The notes under the pieces are model-generated. The model was not told the DNA's origin, did not search any database, and saw only the letters and a list, made by a program, of their open reading frames with translations. The position numbers and the translations under genes are program-made. Below are positions 23,301-34,736 of a stretch of DNA of 64,000 nt, in pieces. Numbering within the stretch: position 1 is the first letter of the stretch; every line of letters starts with the position of its first letter. The stretch is from Tetrahymena elliotti 4EA (taxonomy: Eukaryota; Ciliophora; Oligohymenophorea; Hymenostomatida; Tetrahymenidae), in the NCBI GenBank assembly GCA_000231825.2, contig JH720322.1, positions 434,001 to 498,000 of the forward strand, read 5' to 3'.

Positions 23301-25357
23301 TAAATTATTTTACTTTTAATTTAAAAGTCATAAACCTAAGCAGGATTGATGAAGGAGAGAGGATTTGTGCTTAAGTTTTCTTCAGAAGCCTACTTAACTT
23401 CAGTTTAGTTTGAATTTGGTTTTTCATCTTCAGATGAGGCCTTTTGGAATCCAGAATCTAAAGTTATTAGCATTAAATTTGTAAATAAACAATAAAATTG
23501 TATTAAAAATTACCTTGGAACTCAACAAATTACAGATCATCAAAATCATTTCTACTTAAAGTATTTCCTCTTCTATGCATGAGTTGCTTTCTATTTTTTT
23601 GCTTGGCTTTTAATTATGACTCATTCAAGTCTTGACTTGGTTTTGATATTACCTAAATAGAAGCAGAGGGAATTTGCTTATCATCTGTAGGCAATATTTA
23701 ATTTTTAGATTCATCTGCTAATATAGGCTTAATTGGCAACCTGGCATTTAAAAGGATCTATTTTAATATTGAAAAACAAATAATTAATAAATATTATTAT
23801 ATGTGTTTGTAATAACTAAATATCTATTCTATATTCGATTATCTTGCTTCATTTTAAAATCTTCTTTTTTGATGAGATTAACAAAATAATAAAACAATCA
23901 ATTTAATAAAAAACAAAATTTTTTTTTTCTTTTAAAGTTTTTGAGATTTATTAAAAAAGAAATCAATTTTTAAATAAAAATGGTTTCATTTAATATTGAA
24001 ATCAGGCTGAAATCTGTTTTTAAATATTTACATGAGAATCTCTAGTCTTTGCGCTGCATTTAGATTTTATACTTTCTTTGATTTTTTCTTTGGATTAAAT
24101 ATAATCATTTAAAGGATTTTAAGCAGATGGTTTTTAGGAACAAGTACTTAGGATAAAGCTATTATTGCTTGAACCTTTAAAAACCTTACTACTATTGTTG
24201 CTGCTGCTGACAATCATACTATTAGCACTTTCTAATTTAGAATCCTGCAAAAAATCATCAGACATATTTGACTAATTCTTATGAGATCTTGATGTTATCG
24301 AATTAGAAGTATGCTTTGATGAATTGCTATTATTTAGATCAATTTTTTCTAACTCTGTATTAATTCCAAATATACTATTGCCTTGTATTTAAACTTAAGT
24401 CTAATTTTCAGAATCTGCTATATTATTGTTGTTGTAGTTATTGTTACTATTATTTGTTTTTCCACCATCTAAAATATCACTGCTCTGAGCTTGCTATAAT
24501 TCTCCTATATTTTATTAGTTGTATTCTTCTTCTTCTTGCTTATCTTTTTAATCACTATCCTCTTCATTTTCTAAAGTATTTTTTTACTTAGGCTTTTAAG
24601 ACCTCAAAATTGACAAATCATTTTGCTATTTTGCAGCATTACACTTAAGGGTGGAACTCACCTATTAATTGATGAACTTTGAATTGCCATTTGCAGATGA
24701 TTAAGGAGGAAGATCAAGAGAAGAAGCATGTTTGAATACTAAATTATCAGATAAAAACTAATTTTATGAGGCTTATTGATTGTTAAATTCAGGACCTACT
24801 ATTTTATGTTCAGATCCAGGTTGAGCAGAAACAGCGGGAGTGAAAGATTAACAAATATTTGTTGCAGATTTATCGTCTCCAAATAAACCTGCTGCTTATT
24901 AATTGACAGATAGAAAGCTGTTAGCTAATGATTATGAATAAGGAGCCTAATTCTATAAAGATTGAGACGATCCACCTTTTTGATTGCTTGAATGCTATGT
25001 GCTATGAATATTTAGTTAACCTATTGCTGTTTACAATGAATTTCCTCGCTAATGATAAGGATTTTATAGTTTAGGTTTAGTCTAAATGTCGCCAGTATTT
25101 TATTGAACACAATAACTATTATTCATGCTACTAATTAGACTATTTACTGCATAACTATCATCTTAACTTCTTGTGTTTCCATTCAAACCTAATTTTTGTG
25201 CTTCATTTGAAAAAGATGATACAAATTTTGGAATCGAACTTGGCCTTTGAGTCACACTCGAGGGCCTTTTATTTTTTTCGTTTATGCTTTTGCTTGGATG
25301 AATTTTTCTGAAGGTGCTGTTCTACGACGAAGAATTACTTTTATCTATATAAAACAT
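20362..25357 (-). CDS. Mei2-like RNA-binding protein with very long Q-rich region
   Basis: ATG 25357, TGA 20362-20364, roughly 1,400 aa. The C-terminal domain is the Mei2-type RRM: RTTVCIKNIPNKYQLN, then DFFYLPIDFN, NVGYAFINFVKPEYIRDFY, FNGKKWKKFNSDK, KICSLKYATIQG and FQNSSVMN. Mei2-type RRMs (meiosis control in fission yeast, plant AMLs) bind non-coding or mRNA targets. It is interrupted by phase-consistent introns at 21135-21073, 20961-20900 and 20815-20758. The centre (about 23.0-21.3 kb) is almost pure Q/N, suggesting phase-separating behaviour. The first exon (442 codons, to 24032) is S/N/Q-rich; intron 24031-23758 keeps phase and removes a TGA at 24002. Alternatively 24002-25357 is a separate gene and Mei2 starts at ATG 23852, but that leaves only 150 bp between them. 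More introns lie at about 23.5 and 23.2-23.3 kb. Confidence 0.88.
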
Positions 25358-27448
25358 TTGATTTTAAAACTTAAGTTGGATGCACAAAATATTTGTTTAT
25401 GAAAGCAAAGTTATTTTAATCTTTCAATTATTTGCAAAACTTTTAATGAATACTAAAGAATCATTTTTAAAAATGGATGATATTTTTTTAGATATTGCTT
25501 GTTTAGAAAGTAAAGGATAATTGAAAGTTAGTACTTCTATCTTCTTGATGGTCTTTCAAAATTATACTTGGGCCTAAAAGTTGTTATGAAGGCTTCTAGC
25601 ACTGTGAATTAATCTCTATATCTACTGAACTATTAGAGCTTTAATTCTTCATTAGTCGACGTATATAAATATATTATTTTTATTATTATTTTTCTTATTT
25701 TATTTTTTCTTTTGTGCTAAATCAATAAAGACAACTCAGACAGACAGATAGTCATGAATTAAACTCAATAGTGTTTTATGTCTTACTTTTGAGTAGTGAA
25801 TACTCAGCATGTATGCAATCTTGCTTCATTTATACAAAACAAAAATAAAATAGTGAACAAACAAAGAAAATATAAAAAGGGGAAAAAAACATGGAAATTT
25901 TTTAATGTAAGACCAAGCTATTTTTATAAAAAAGGTTTAATACGCACAAAAATATTAATTTTTAATTATCTGAGTTTCTCAAACATAAAGAAAATAATTA
26001 AGCAAAAACATAAATAAAAGCTACATAAAATATTTAAAATCTACATCAATACAATACTTTAAACATTAAAATTTAGTAATATATTCAGCTTCAATGATGT
26101 ATTTACAGATTCAAAGTAATTCATTTTCCTTAAATATTACTAATCAGACTCAATCCCCATAATTATTCTTTAAAATTATCAAATCAAATTATCTACTATA
26201 AGCCTTTAATAAAAATAATTTTATTTTTCTAATTATGTTAAAAAGAATATAGTTTAGTGTTAAAAATTTAAACATAAACATAGTAGATAAAAATATTTGT
26301 TTGAGTCATTATCTTAAAAGAAACTTAATGTTTTAAAAACTTCTTTTTTCTAACAATTATGTGTTTTTAACTATTTGTTTAATTTTATGAACAAATTTTT
26401 TATATTAAATTTATTTTATAAATATACAAGTTTAAAGCTTGTTTGTTTATTTATAATTTATGCATGCTTTATAATATAATATTGCTCTATCCAATATATT
26501 TTTATTTCTATGTTTAAAAGATTTTTAAAAAGATATTTTTTTAAAATAAATAAAAAAATTAACAAATAAATAAATGCTATTAACAAATAAATGATTGATT
26601 TTTTCTCCCCTTAAATGAATAATAAACAGGCTTAATCATTGATTGTTTCAATTTTTAGTTTGTGAATAAATATTAATAAATAAAACTAATTAAATCAATT
26701 CATTCTCTTAATGCTTAATTTTGAATTTTAGGATCAACTCAACAAGCTAGTTAGCTAGATATCTTCAAATATTTTTCATTTGTTACCATTTTTGAAAACG
26801 ATGATAGTAAATGATTCAGATTTTGGATATGCATAGATGCATGCATGCGTGCTTATATAGATAAATAGGTTTTTATTTGAAAAGTAAAAGAAAAAAAGAA
26901 AATCAAATTATATTTTTAAAAAATATTTCCTCTTTTTGACAAGAAAGTTAAAAAACTTATTGAAGCAATTTTAGAAGTAAAAAGGATGAAAAAAGTTAAT
27001 ATATATTACAAAAATATTTATGATGCATAAACGAATTAAATTTTAATTAAATTATTCCAAATAAACTGCACGCTATTCACTGATTATTCTGATATATTTA
27101 TGGTTGCATTTTATACATTTTTGGTAACTAACTGGCTTACTAACTAACTAAATTATCATGCTTATTATGTATGTTGAGATTATTAATGCTGTAAGTAAAA
27201 ATGGCAATACCTTTCCTAATAACTACTATTTAATGCTTCACCTATTTAAAAATCTCTTTGCTTTTTAATTAGAACTGTGGAGTAGATTTTATTGTTGTAA
27301 TTTGGTTAGAAGAAAAGAGTGAGGATTGGACTTTATTATTATTTTTATAAATGAAAGGTGCAGTTTAAATGAAAGATGCGTAACAGAAAGGAATTCTTCA
27401 ATTCGCCTTTGTAATAAGTGTTTTATGTGTAAGTGTATAAAAGTTTTC
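25358..27448. other. Intergenic, nothing recognised
   Basis: 5' flank of the Mei2-like gene and 3' flank of centrin. A 73-codon frame at 25796-26017 (+) is Lys/Asn/Phe filler with no TAA/TAG Gln. A short ATGCATGCATGC-type palindromic run sits at about 26829-26850. Confidence 0.55.
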
Positions 27449-27967
27449 TCAGAAGGTTTTCTTGACCATGATGTTGTAGAAATCTTCAGGAGTGATTTCT
27501 CTACTGTTGCTAGCAGCACGTTCTAACATTTCTGCTAATTCTTCTTAGGTCATTGTTTCACCTAATTCCTTAGCAACACGCATTAAATTCTTCAAAGTAA
27601 TACTCTTAGTGCCATCATCATCAAATAATTCAAAGATTTTGGAAATTCCATCTCTTGATTCCTTGTCTCCGAGCTTTGAGGTAATAGCATCTAAGAATTC
27701 TTCAAAATCAATTTCTGTTCCTTAACTTTCTAAATCAGCAATCATACCATAGATAGTAGGGTTTTTATTTTCAAAACCCAACGATTGCATAGCTGCTTTT
27801 AATTCTCTCGGATCAATCTTGCCAGAACCTTCAGTATCGAATAAGTTGAAGGCTTCTCTTATTTCTTCGATTTCATCTTCGGTCAAACCAGGTCTTTATT
27901 AAGGCTACTTCTTGTTTGCACCTCCGAAACTTTTTCCTTATGGGGCAGTGGGCTTCTTTGAATTCAT
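27449..27967 (-). CDS. Centrin (EF-hand calcium-binding protein)
   Basis: 172 residues, intronless, ATG 27967, TGA 27449-27451. After a basic/Gln N-terminal tail come four EF-hand units. Loop 1 is [12 protein letters not shown] (canonical), loop 2 is [14 protein letters not shown] (imperfect), loop 3 is [12 protein letters not shown] (shifted, incomplete) and loop 4 is [12 protein letters not shown] (acidic ligands lost). Centrin hallmarks are [31 protein letters not shown] and [10 protein letters not shown]. Centrins are basal-body and contractile-fibre proteins; ciliates have several. Loss of acidic ligands in hands 2-4 suggests mainly one calcium site, so this is a divergent paralogue rather than the canonical centrin. 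Codon choice is richer in GAA, AAG and GCT than in its neighbours. Confidence 0.93.
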
Positions 27968-28530
27968 TTCGATTATATTTTTTCTTGAAATTTTTCTTTT
28001 TTATGATTAAATTTTTGATTTTTTTATTTTAAATTGTTTTTGAATTTTGTGTTCTATCTTTTTTAAGTTCTTTAATTTCAAAATTTATAATGAATGTTGT
28101 CTGTTTTCACTGCTAACATTATTACTCCCACAAAATAGTTAAATAGAAAATCTATATTTGTGATTGATTGCTTATCTGATTATCTTTTTGAAAATCATTA
28201 AATAAAGTCCATGAAAATTAAAAATCTTTTTTATTATTATTAACTTCAAAATATAAACAATCGATCAAGCAAGCAAACAAACAAACAAATAATCAATAAA
28301 TAGGAACTAATCTTTAATATTTTTAAATTATTTTTGATTTTTTGAGAATATCAACAAATATTTTGAATTAATTAGTTATGTGAATAATGCAAAATAGTCA
28401 ATTAAAATAATCTCAATTATTTTTTGATTTTAACGAATTTATTAAAACAAACATATTACTGATGAAATTTAAATTATAATTAAAAGATATTAGTATTTTT
28501 ATGTTTTTAAACACATAAATTATTACTCTC
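27968..28530. other. Intergenic, centrin 5' flank
   Basis: Contains a CAAGCAAGCAAACAAACAAACAAA-type tract near 28265-28290, similar to tracts in other 5' flanks here. No gene seen. Confidence 0.55.
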
Positions 28531-31071
28531 TCATATTAGGTTATAGCTTCTGTTGCTTAAAATTGAATTATTTACTGTATTTTTTTAGCTTTTTTTAAAA
28601 AAATTTTTGACAAATTGATCTTGATAAAGTTAATCATTATATTCACCGTTAAATTTTTTGCTTTTAAGCTAATCAAAACTTAAATCTTCTTCCTCGATAA
28701 CTTGATCTATATCAGTAGCAAATCTGATTTAATTCTTTGTTTATGATAAATAATCATAAAGCTAAGCTTTAGTTTTTTTATTGCTAAACAGTTCTACTTA
28801 ACTCATTTAGCTGCTTTGGCTTTTGTCTAAATCTCTTTCATTTTATTTCTAAATAGAAGAATCTAACTAATTACTGCCAAAGTCTTCAGATAATTTGCTA
28901 TCATTCAATTAAGACTGTTCTGTATAATACCTTTTATTATTGCTAAAATATTTATTTTGATCATTATTTTCTTACTAATTTGATTTTCCAAATGAATTAT
29001 TTTATTGTTGACCATTTTACAGTTTTTAAGGTATTATCTCTTCATATTTCTATTTTTCATAATTTAAATCATTATTGCTGTGATGAATGCTATCATTAGT
29101 ATTAAATTATTTTTCATTGTTATTTAAAGTGTTTTATTGATTTTGATGAAATTCATTCTTATTCTTTTAGAAGTTTTGTTTTGTAACACCACCAGATGAA
29201 TCATTTTAATCAGCTTATATTTAAGACTACTTCTCTTAGCTCCCTTAATCGGAATGAATTTTTTAGTTTTAGCTTCTATATTTTTCTAAAGATGCTTATC
29301 TCCCTCTTGCTTTTTATTTTTGAGGTAAACCATTATATTCTTCATGAGGTTTGTTTTTTGTTTGTATTGAGTTTTTGTCTTTTAATGAATTTTATTCTCT
29401 CGTTTGATAATTAGTATATTGTTAAACAATAGAGGGAAGATGAGAGTTATCAGGAGAATTTATAGGTTATAAATTTTAGTCTAATTCCTAATGGAGAGTA
29501 TATTGAGGATTCTTATGAATTTTTTAAAGCTAGTTAGAAAATTGGTCTATTTTGAAGTAAGTTAAATTATAAAATGGATAATCAGATTTATTTAAATATT
29601 TAACAATATTTTCATTGCTTTGATTATATTTTTAATTCTTTTTGAGAGATGGCTGATTTAGTTTAAGCTAATGCTGCAGTTCTTTCTTAATGTTTTCATT
29701 TAGTGTCTTTAGTTAATCAATATATTGACCAATATTTTTAGATTTATCTAAAACTTTTAACTAATTTCCAATATGATAAATGGAATTGTTATTTTAGTCA
29801 AGATGCTACAAGGATTAACTTTATTTTAAGTTTTTATTTTTCTTTATTTTCATTGACATTATTTTATTAATTTTTTTAATTCTCTCTTCTGACTATGAAG
29901 GAGATAAGCTCTTCCTCTAGTCCACATTTTAAATATTTTTTGCTTCTTGTATTTCTTGTTATTTTGATTTCAATAGCTGAGGAAGTAGGTTGTATATTTA
30001 CAACTTGGCTTTATTTTCTTCTCGCTATTACCTTTTTCTGTCTAACTCTTTTTAATCATCTTATTTATTTGTTATCATTCTTTCAGAATTAAGCTTTAAC
30101 TTTTACTAAATAAGTTAATTATATAAATTTCTTTAAAGATTTGAGGCTCTTTGCTGCTAAATATTCTACTGATGACTAAAATCTGATTAGAACTCAGCTA
30201 TCCCTATCTTTCTTGAATTTAGATTGAATTAAGCAATTGTATTGTATGGGTCTTTTAACTAATTTTTTAAAGGAGGTAGGTCTTAGCAAGTTGAGGCTCT
30301 CTTTTATGAGTTTATTTATGTTAATTAAGGGGACTAAGATAGTTAGTTTAATACCCTCTCTGGAGAAGTAAGCGTTTTATTGTTATTAATAACATTTAAA
30401 TATTCATCTTTCTTGTTAATTAAATCTTATTTAAACTTTAAATACAAGCAACTTAAATTAATTTTATCTATATTTTTAGAATATAAAGGAAACTTACCAG
30501 GCCATGGATTCTCTTTCTCATTATATTCAGTTATTGATCTAACTTATCTTTTTTTATTATCAAAGCCAACATTTTAATTTACTTGAATAGTTTAGTTTAG
30601 TTCTGATGTATTAATTTTATGCAGATGAGAAGAAGGTTGCTAATCTTTAGGATAGACATATATTTTATTATTTTTGGGTTATAAATTAGGATTCTTTTTC
30701 TATATTTGAAATGAGGTCTCTTCATTTAGAGTGTGATTCATTTTTTCAGTAGGGCTTATTTAGATTTAATCACTACCATATGAAAGTATTTATTTTTGGA
30801 GCTTAAGCAATTAGAGTTACTCATACTCGCTCATATTCTTATATAATTAAGATTAATTTTTTCTAAATTATTCAATTTATTTGGCCTCTTAAGAACTTAA
30901 ATCAGATAAGCTTAACTCATTTTTCTCATCAATTTTAGTAACTGAGTGAATTTTAGTTTGCGAGATTTGCTTTTCTGCAGATCTATCAACATTTAATATT
31001 TTTTTTTTGTCATGCTTTTGGATAAGTTGAGGATCAGAAAGAATATGAAGTAAACTTCTTGATCTACTCAT
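28531..31071 (-). CDS. Intronless Q/N-rich coiled-coil protein, unidentified
   Basis: 846 residues in one uninterrupted ciliate-code frame from ATG 31071 to TGA 28531-28533. It begins MSRSRSLLHILSDPQLI, followed by charged helical stretches (QLYKNMSEYEQLQLLKLQKQ; about residues 270-420, rich in E, K, Q with heptad-like L/I spacing) and long N/Q/S-rich tracts; it ends NNSILSNRSYNLI. A putative 30-base intron at 30497-30468 is in phase without stops, so reading through is simpler. No catalytic motif or known domain recognised. Composition suggests a cytoskeletal or granule protein, which is inference only. Several open frames on the opposite strand (29.2-30.6 kb) are shadows. Confidence 0.72.
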
Positions 31072-31313
31072 ATCTTAATTAATTAATTTTAATTTTCTCT
31101 AAAATCTTAAAAATAAATATAATAAATTGTATGGTTATTTTTTGATGATCATATTTCATTAAAAGATTGATTGATCTGAATTATTAATAAAATAAAACTC
31201 AGTAAATGTAACAAAATATTTAGTGAAAAAAATGCATAATATATTTTTAAGCCATAACTTTCTTTAATTTTAGAATATTTTTATAACATTTAACTAACAA
31301 CACTCAGCAACCT

Positions 31314-33751
31314 ATTTCTTCAAGTACATCAAAAAATCCATCAACTTGATCAAGTTAATTTGATTTTGATCCTATTTATATTTCTTAGTGAGAAGAATGC
31401 AAATCTGTTTGACTTAGTAAATTTCCACTACTCTTTAGCTCACTACGAGACTACTCTTTTATAAAATCTCTAATCTATTTATTTTTATTAAATAATATTA
31501 AAAATCAAAAAAATATTAAGTTTCAATAAATACTTCTATGTAAAGTTATTCACGATAATTTCTTAATTTTTTAAGCTATTCTTGTCTTGTAACAAATAAG
31601 AACTTAGCCTTAATAGCTCTTATATTTAGTGATATTTAATCTGCTGCATTGACCATAACTTTAAAATAAATTTATATAAACAAAATATTACTTAAATAAT
31701 ATATTTCCCTTTTAGTAAATTAGATTTTTTTAAAGGTGATAAGGGAATTTAAAATAAATGAAAAAATATAAAAAATTACTGAATGTATAGATAGGATACA
31801 GAATGAAGAAGAGTGCAGTAATAAACTTTAAACTTCTATTTTTGAAATATTTACATTTATTTTTGAGCAAATATCTAAAAATAAAAGTATAGAGTGTATT
31901 AGCTATAGGAAGTATTACAAATGCACATAATACTTAATAAGAAGCAACAACATCTTTTCCCAAAACTTTGACCTTTGAGCTTTTTTAGCACTTTATAAAA
32001 AATTAAAATACCCGAAAAACAAAAAATGTAATTAAAATACCTTGACTCTTTCTCTTTCTGATAAGTATCTTAAAATGATTGCAATTGGAGTATTTAGTAT
32101 AATGGCAGGGAATGAAAATCCCATTGAGAATAATGTCTTAATAATCAAACCTGCTAAAGATTTGTAATCTATTTTAAGAGTTGAGTTGTATTTCTTTATT
32201 TCATAGTCTTGAGTTCCTAAGTTTTTCAATTAACTGCTATATTATCTGATTTTCTCAAGCATTTCTTTTACTCTAGGGTCTTCAATTTTTTTAATGTAAC
32301 CTTATGCGAATCTATGAAATAAAAATATTAATTTCTAACATAATAAGTAAATATAAAAACGATCTTACCTTCTGTTTAATTGAAGTTCTTCCTTTGGTGT
32401 ATATTCTCTATCTGCAGGTAAGTAAATTCTTCTTGCCATAAATATTGAATTTAACTCTCTATAAGTGGGTACTGGGATTGTAACATCTCTTAATCTCTTA
32501 TTTTATTAATTTTTGATATTTATATAATTTACACTTTTAATATTAATATTTGTTTATTACATTTTTTATTTCTATTAACAACTTGCTGATAGCTTCTCTT
32601 CTGCTTTTTGAGTAGATATCTACAAACTCTTATGGAATTTCATAGGCTTACCCAAATTCTATTACAACTTTAGATCTGAATTTATGACCTGAAAAGTAGT
32701 TTAACCCACAAGGAACTATTTTAACCTTTTATTAATGATAATTAATTATTATTTTATAAATTAAACTTAAATTTTACTTGCTTTTTATATTTTTACATAG
32801 CTCCTAATGCCATAATGCAAACTCCTGCTTTTAATGGCAAGAGGTCTGTTCTATCATGGCTACCACCTTCAGGGAATATGCCTATGCATTAATTATTGTT
32901 TAAGGCCTACCATACTGCATCATACATTTAGGTTTAATCTAATTTAGGTATAATTTTATATGGTTTTTTAATCTCAACAAGATCTTCATATCTATCTTTT
33001 CTTTATATATTTAATCTCTCATTTGAAACTATTTCTGTCACTAAAAATTCATCTTCTATCTATTTAAATAGTCCAAATAAATTATATTTTCCTTTTTGCT
33101 AAATTTACAGAAGAAATAGTCAAGGTGCTACCAACTTCACATTGTTTTATAAATTGTGTCTAATGCCCCTATTTATTTTTAAATTTATATTCATCTTTTA
33201 TCTCTTGCTAAAAAATGCTAGTGCAATTACTTCTATATAAGTAGATCCTATTTTTAGTATTACACCTTTACCTTGATAAGCTAAGTCCTAAGCTCTTTCA
33301 ACTGGAATTCCACCTAAAGCTCTTGAGAACTAACCTATAATAGGTCTTCTCATAGATTTAGCTGCTACGATAAATTTTATTTCTCTGTTTAAATGGCTAG
33401 CGAGAAGCTATTTTGAATTGATATTTTAAAAAGATTTTTTCAATATTATCCTTTTTGAATACTTTTAAGAATAATAATAAATGCATTTATACCAGTCCAT
33501 CCATGAATTGATTATTATGGTTACTGCAAATAATAACAGGCTCGTTCTACATATTTTAATACAAGATTTTAATCAATTTTAAATATTTTGATGGAAAGAA
33601 ATAATATATATACCTTAGGTATGTTCTAGGCTCCAATAACTTAGATTTACCTGAAAAATGTATGAGTGACTAGCCTTATTTGGATATATATAGATTTTAA
33701 TAAGAGAGTAAAGATAACAAACTGATTACTTAGCAAATAGGGATGTTGCAT
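31314..33751 (-). CDS. Glycerol-3-phosphate / DHAP acyltransferase, Sct1/Gpt2 type
   Basis: Catalyses the first acylation of glycerolipid synthesis at the ER membrane. Motifs in order from ATG 33751: FFRQIQVIGAQNIPK, catalytic NHNNQFMD (NHx4D), [40 protein letters not shown], the signature [39 protein letters not shown], then ARRIYLPAD and LNRRFAQGY. The C-terminus adds membrane segments and a short S/Q-rich tail to TGA 31314-31316. About nine small introns are needed, for example around 33.6, 33.4, 33.2, 32.5 and 32.0 kb; conserved motifs join in phase across each. The family usually has the same C-terminal hydrophobic block. A more upstream ATG in another frame is rejected because it loses the FFR...GAQNIPK motif. 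Confidence 0.93.
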
Positions 33752-34736
33752 TATATTATAAATGCTCTAAATACTCCATTTGAAATTACCTAAAAGTTTT
33801 AATTATTAATAATCTTTAATTTTTTCAACAAAAATTTTAATCAAACTATTTAAAATTAGAAAGATTTTCTTTTTATAATATTTAAGCTAAAATAAATAGC
33901 AGAATTTAATTTCGCGAAAGTTAATAAATAATTATTAATGAATAATATATCAATTTTGCACCAAATATAAAATAAATAGCATCATTATTGCAACAAATAC
34001 TAGAAAAACTGCTTTTAAAAATCTAAATCAATAATAATACATTAAATATTGTCAGATTTTTTTAATTCAAGAGTAAAAAGTATCTGTTTGCAATAAGAAT
34101 AATTAGCAAAGTTACAGCTAATTTAAAATTTACTTCTATTCATAATAAAACTAAAAATCTCCATTTTGACTCAATTAAAAAATTCAATTGTAAAAAAAAA
34201 AAAAAACTACAGATATTTTTTGAAAATTGAGGTAATTAAAATTATCAAAAAATGTCCAATTTTCATAAAAATATCTATAAGAGAAACAAAGTGAATCAAC
34301 TAAAAACATAGGTATTTATTCTATTGTATTTTTTAGGTAATAATAAGAATAATTTAATTTACCACTGTTCTTTAATTTGCTAACATAAAAAATTATGTAT
34401 TATCAAATAAATTTTGTATTAAATAAAATAGGTGTTTGGCCAATAAATAATAAAAAATACATTTCTTGTAAATTTATAAAGGATTAACTAATATTATTCT
34501 AGAAATATTTTTAAACTAAGCTAAGTATTTCAAACAATATTTAAATTTTGATAAATAAGGATCATAAGGTTTTTGATAGAAAAGTAAGAAGTCAGTCATT
34601 AAAATTTTTTACTATACTAAATATAAATAAAATAAAACTTATTAGAGTAAAATTAATTAATAAATATATATTCTTTATACACACAATGAGATCTTAACTT
34701 ATTTAATTTAAAAATAGCTTTAGTACTCACATTCCG
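33752..34736. other. Intergenic, AT-rich with a long A run
   Basis: 5' flank of the acyltransferase and 3' flank of ETF-QO. Holds an A homopolymer near 34192-34205 and no coding frame. Confidence 0.6.

Noticed and set aside
24002..25357. Separate 450-aa gene upstream of Mei2
   Set aside because: Splicing 24031-23758 joins it in phase to the Mei2 exons, and the alternative leaves only about 150 bp between two genes; not fully excluded.
27289..27526. Overlapping frames on both strands at the centrin 3' end
   Set aside because: Centrin's EF-hand frame accounts for the sequence; these are shadows.
30468..30497. 30-base GT...AG intron in the coiled-coil gene
   Set aside because: It is in phase, has no stop and is shorter than the other introns used here; read-through gives a consistent frame.
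33610..33779. Earlier ATG start for the acyltransferase
   Set aside because: That frame loses the conserved FFR...GAQNIPK segment; the ATG at 33751 keeps it.
34192..34205. A homopolymer as a possible retroposed poly(A) tail
   Set aside because: No adjacent coding copy or target-site duplication is visible; such runs are common in this AT-rich genome.
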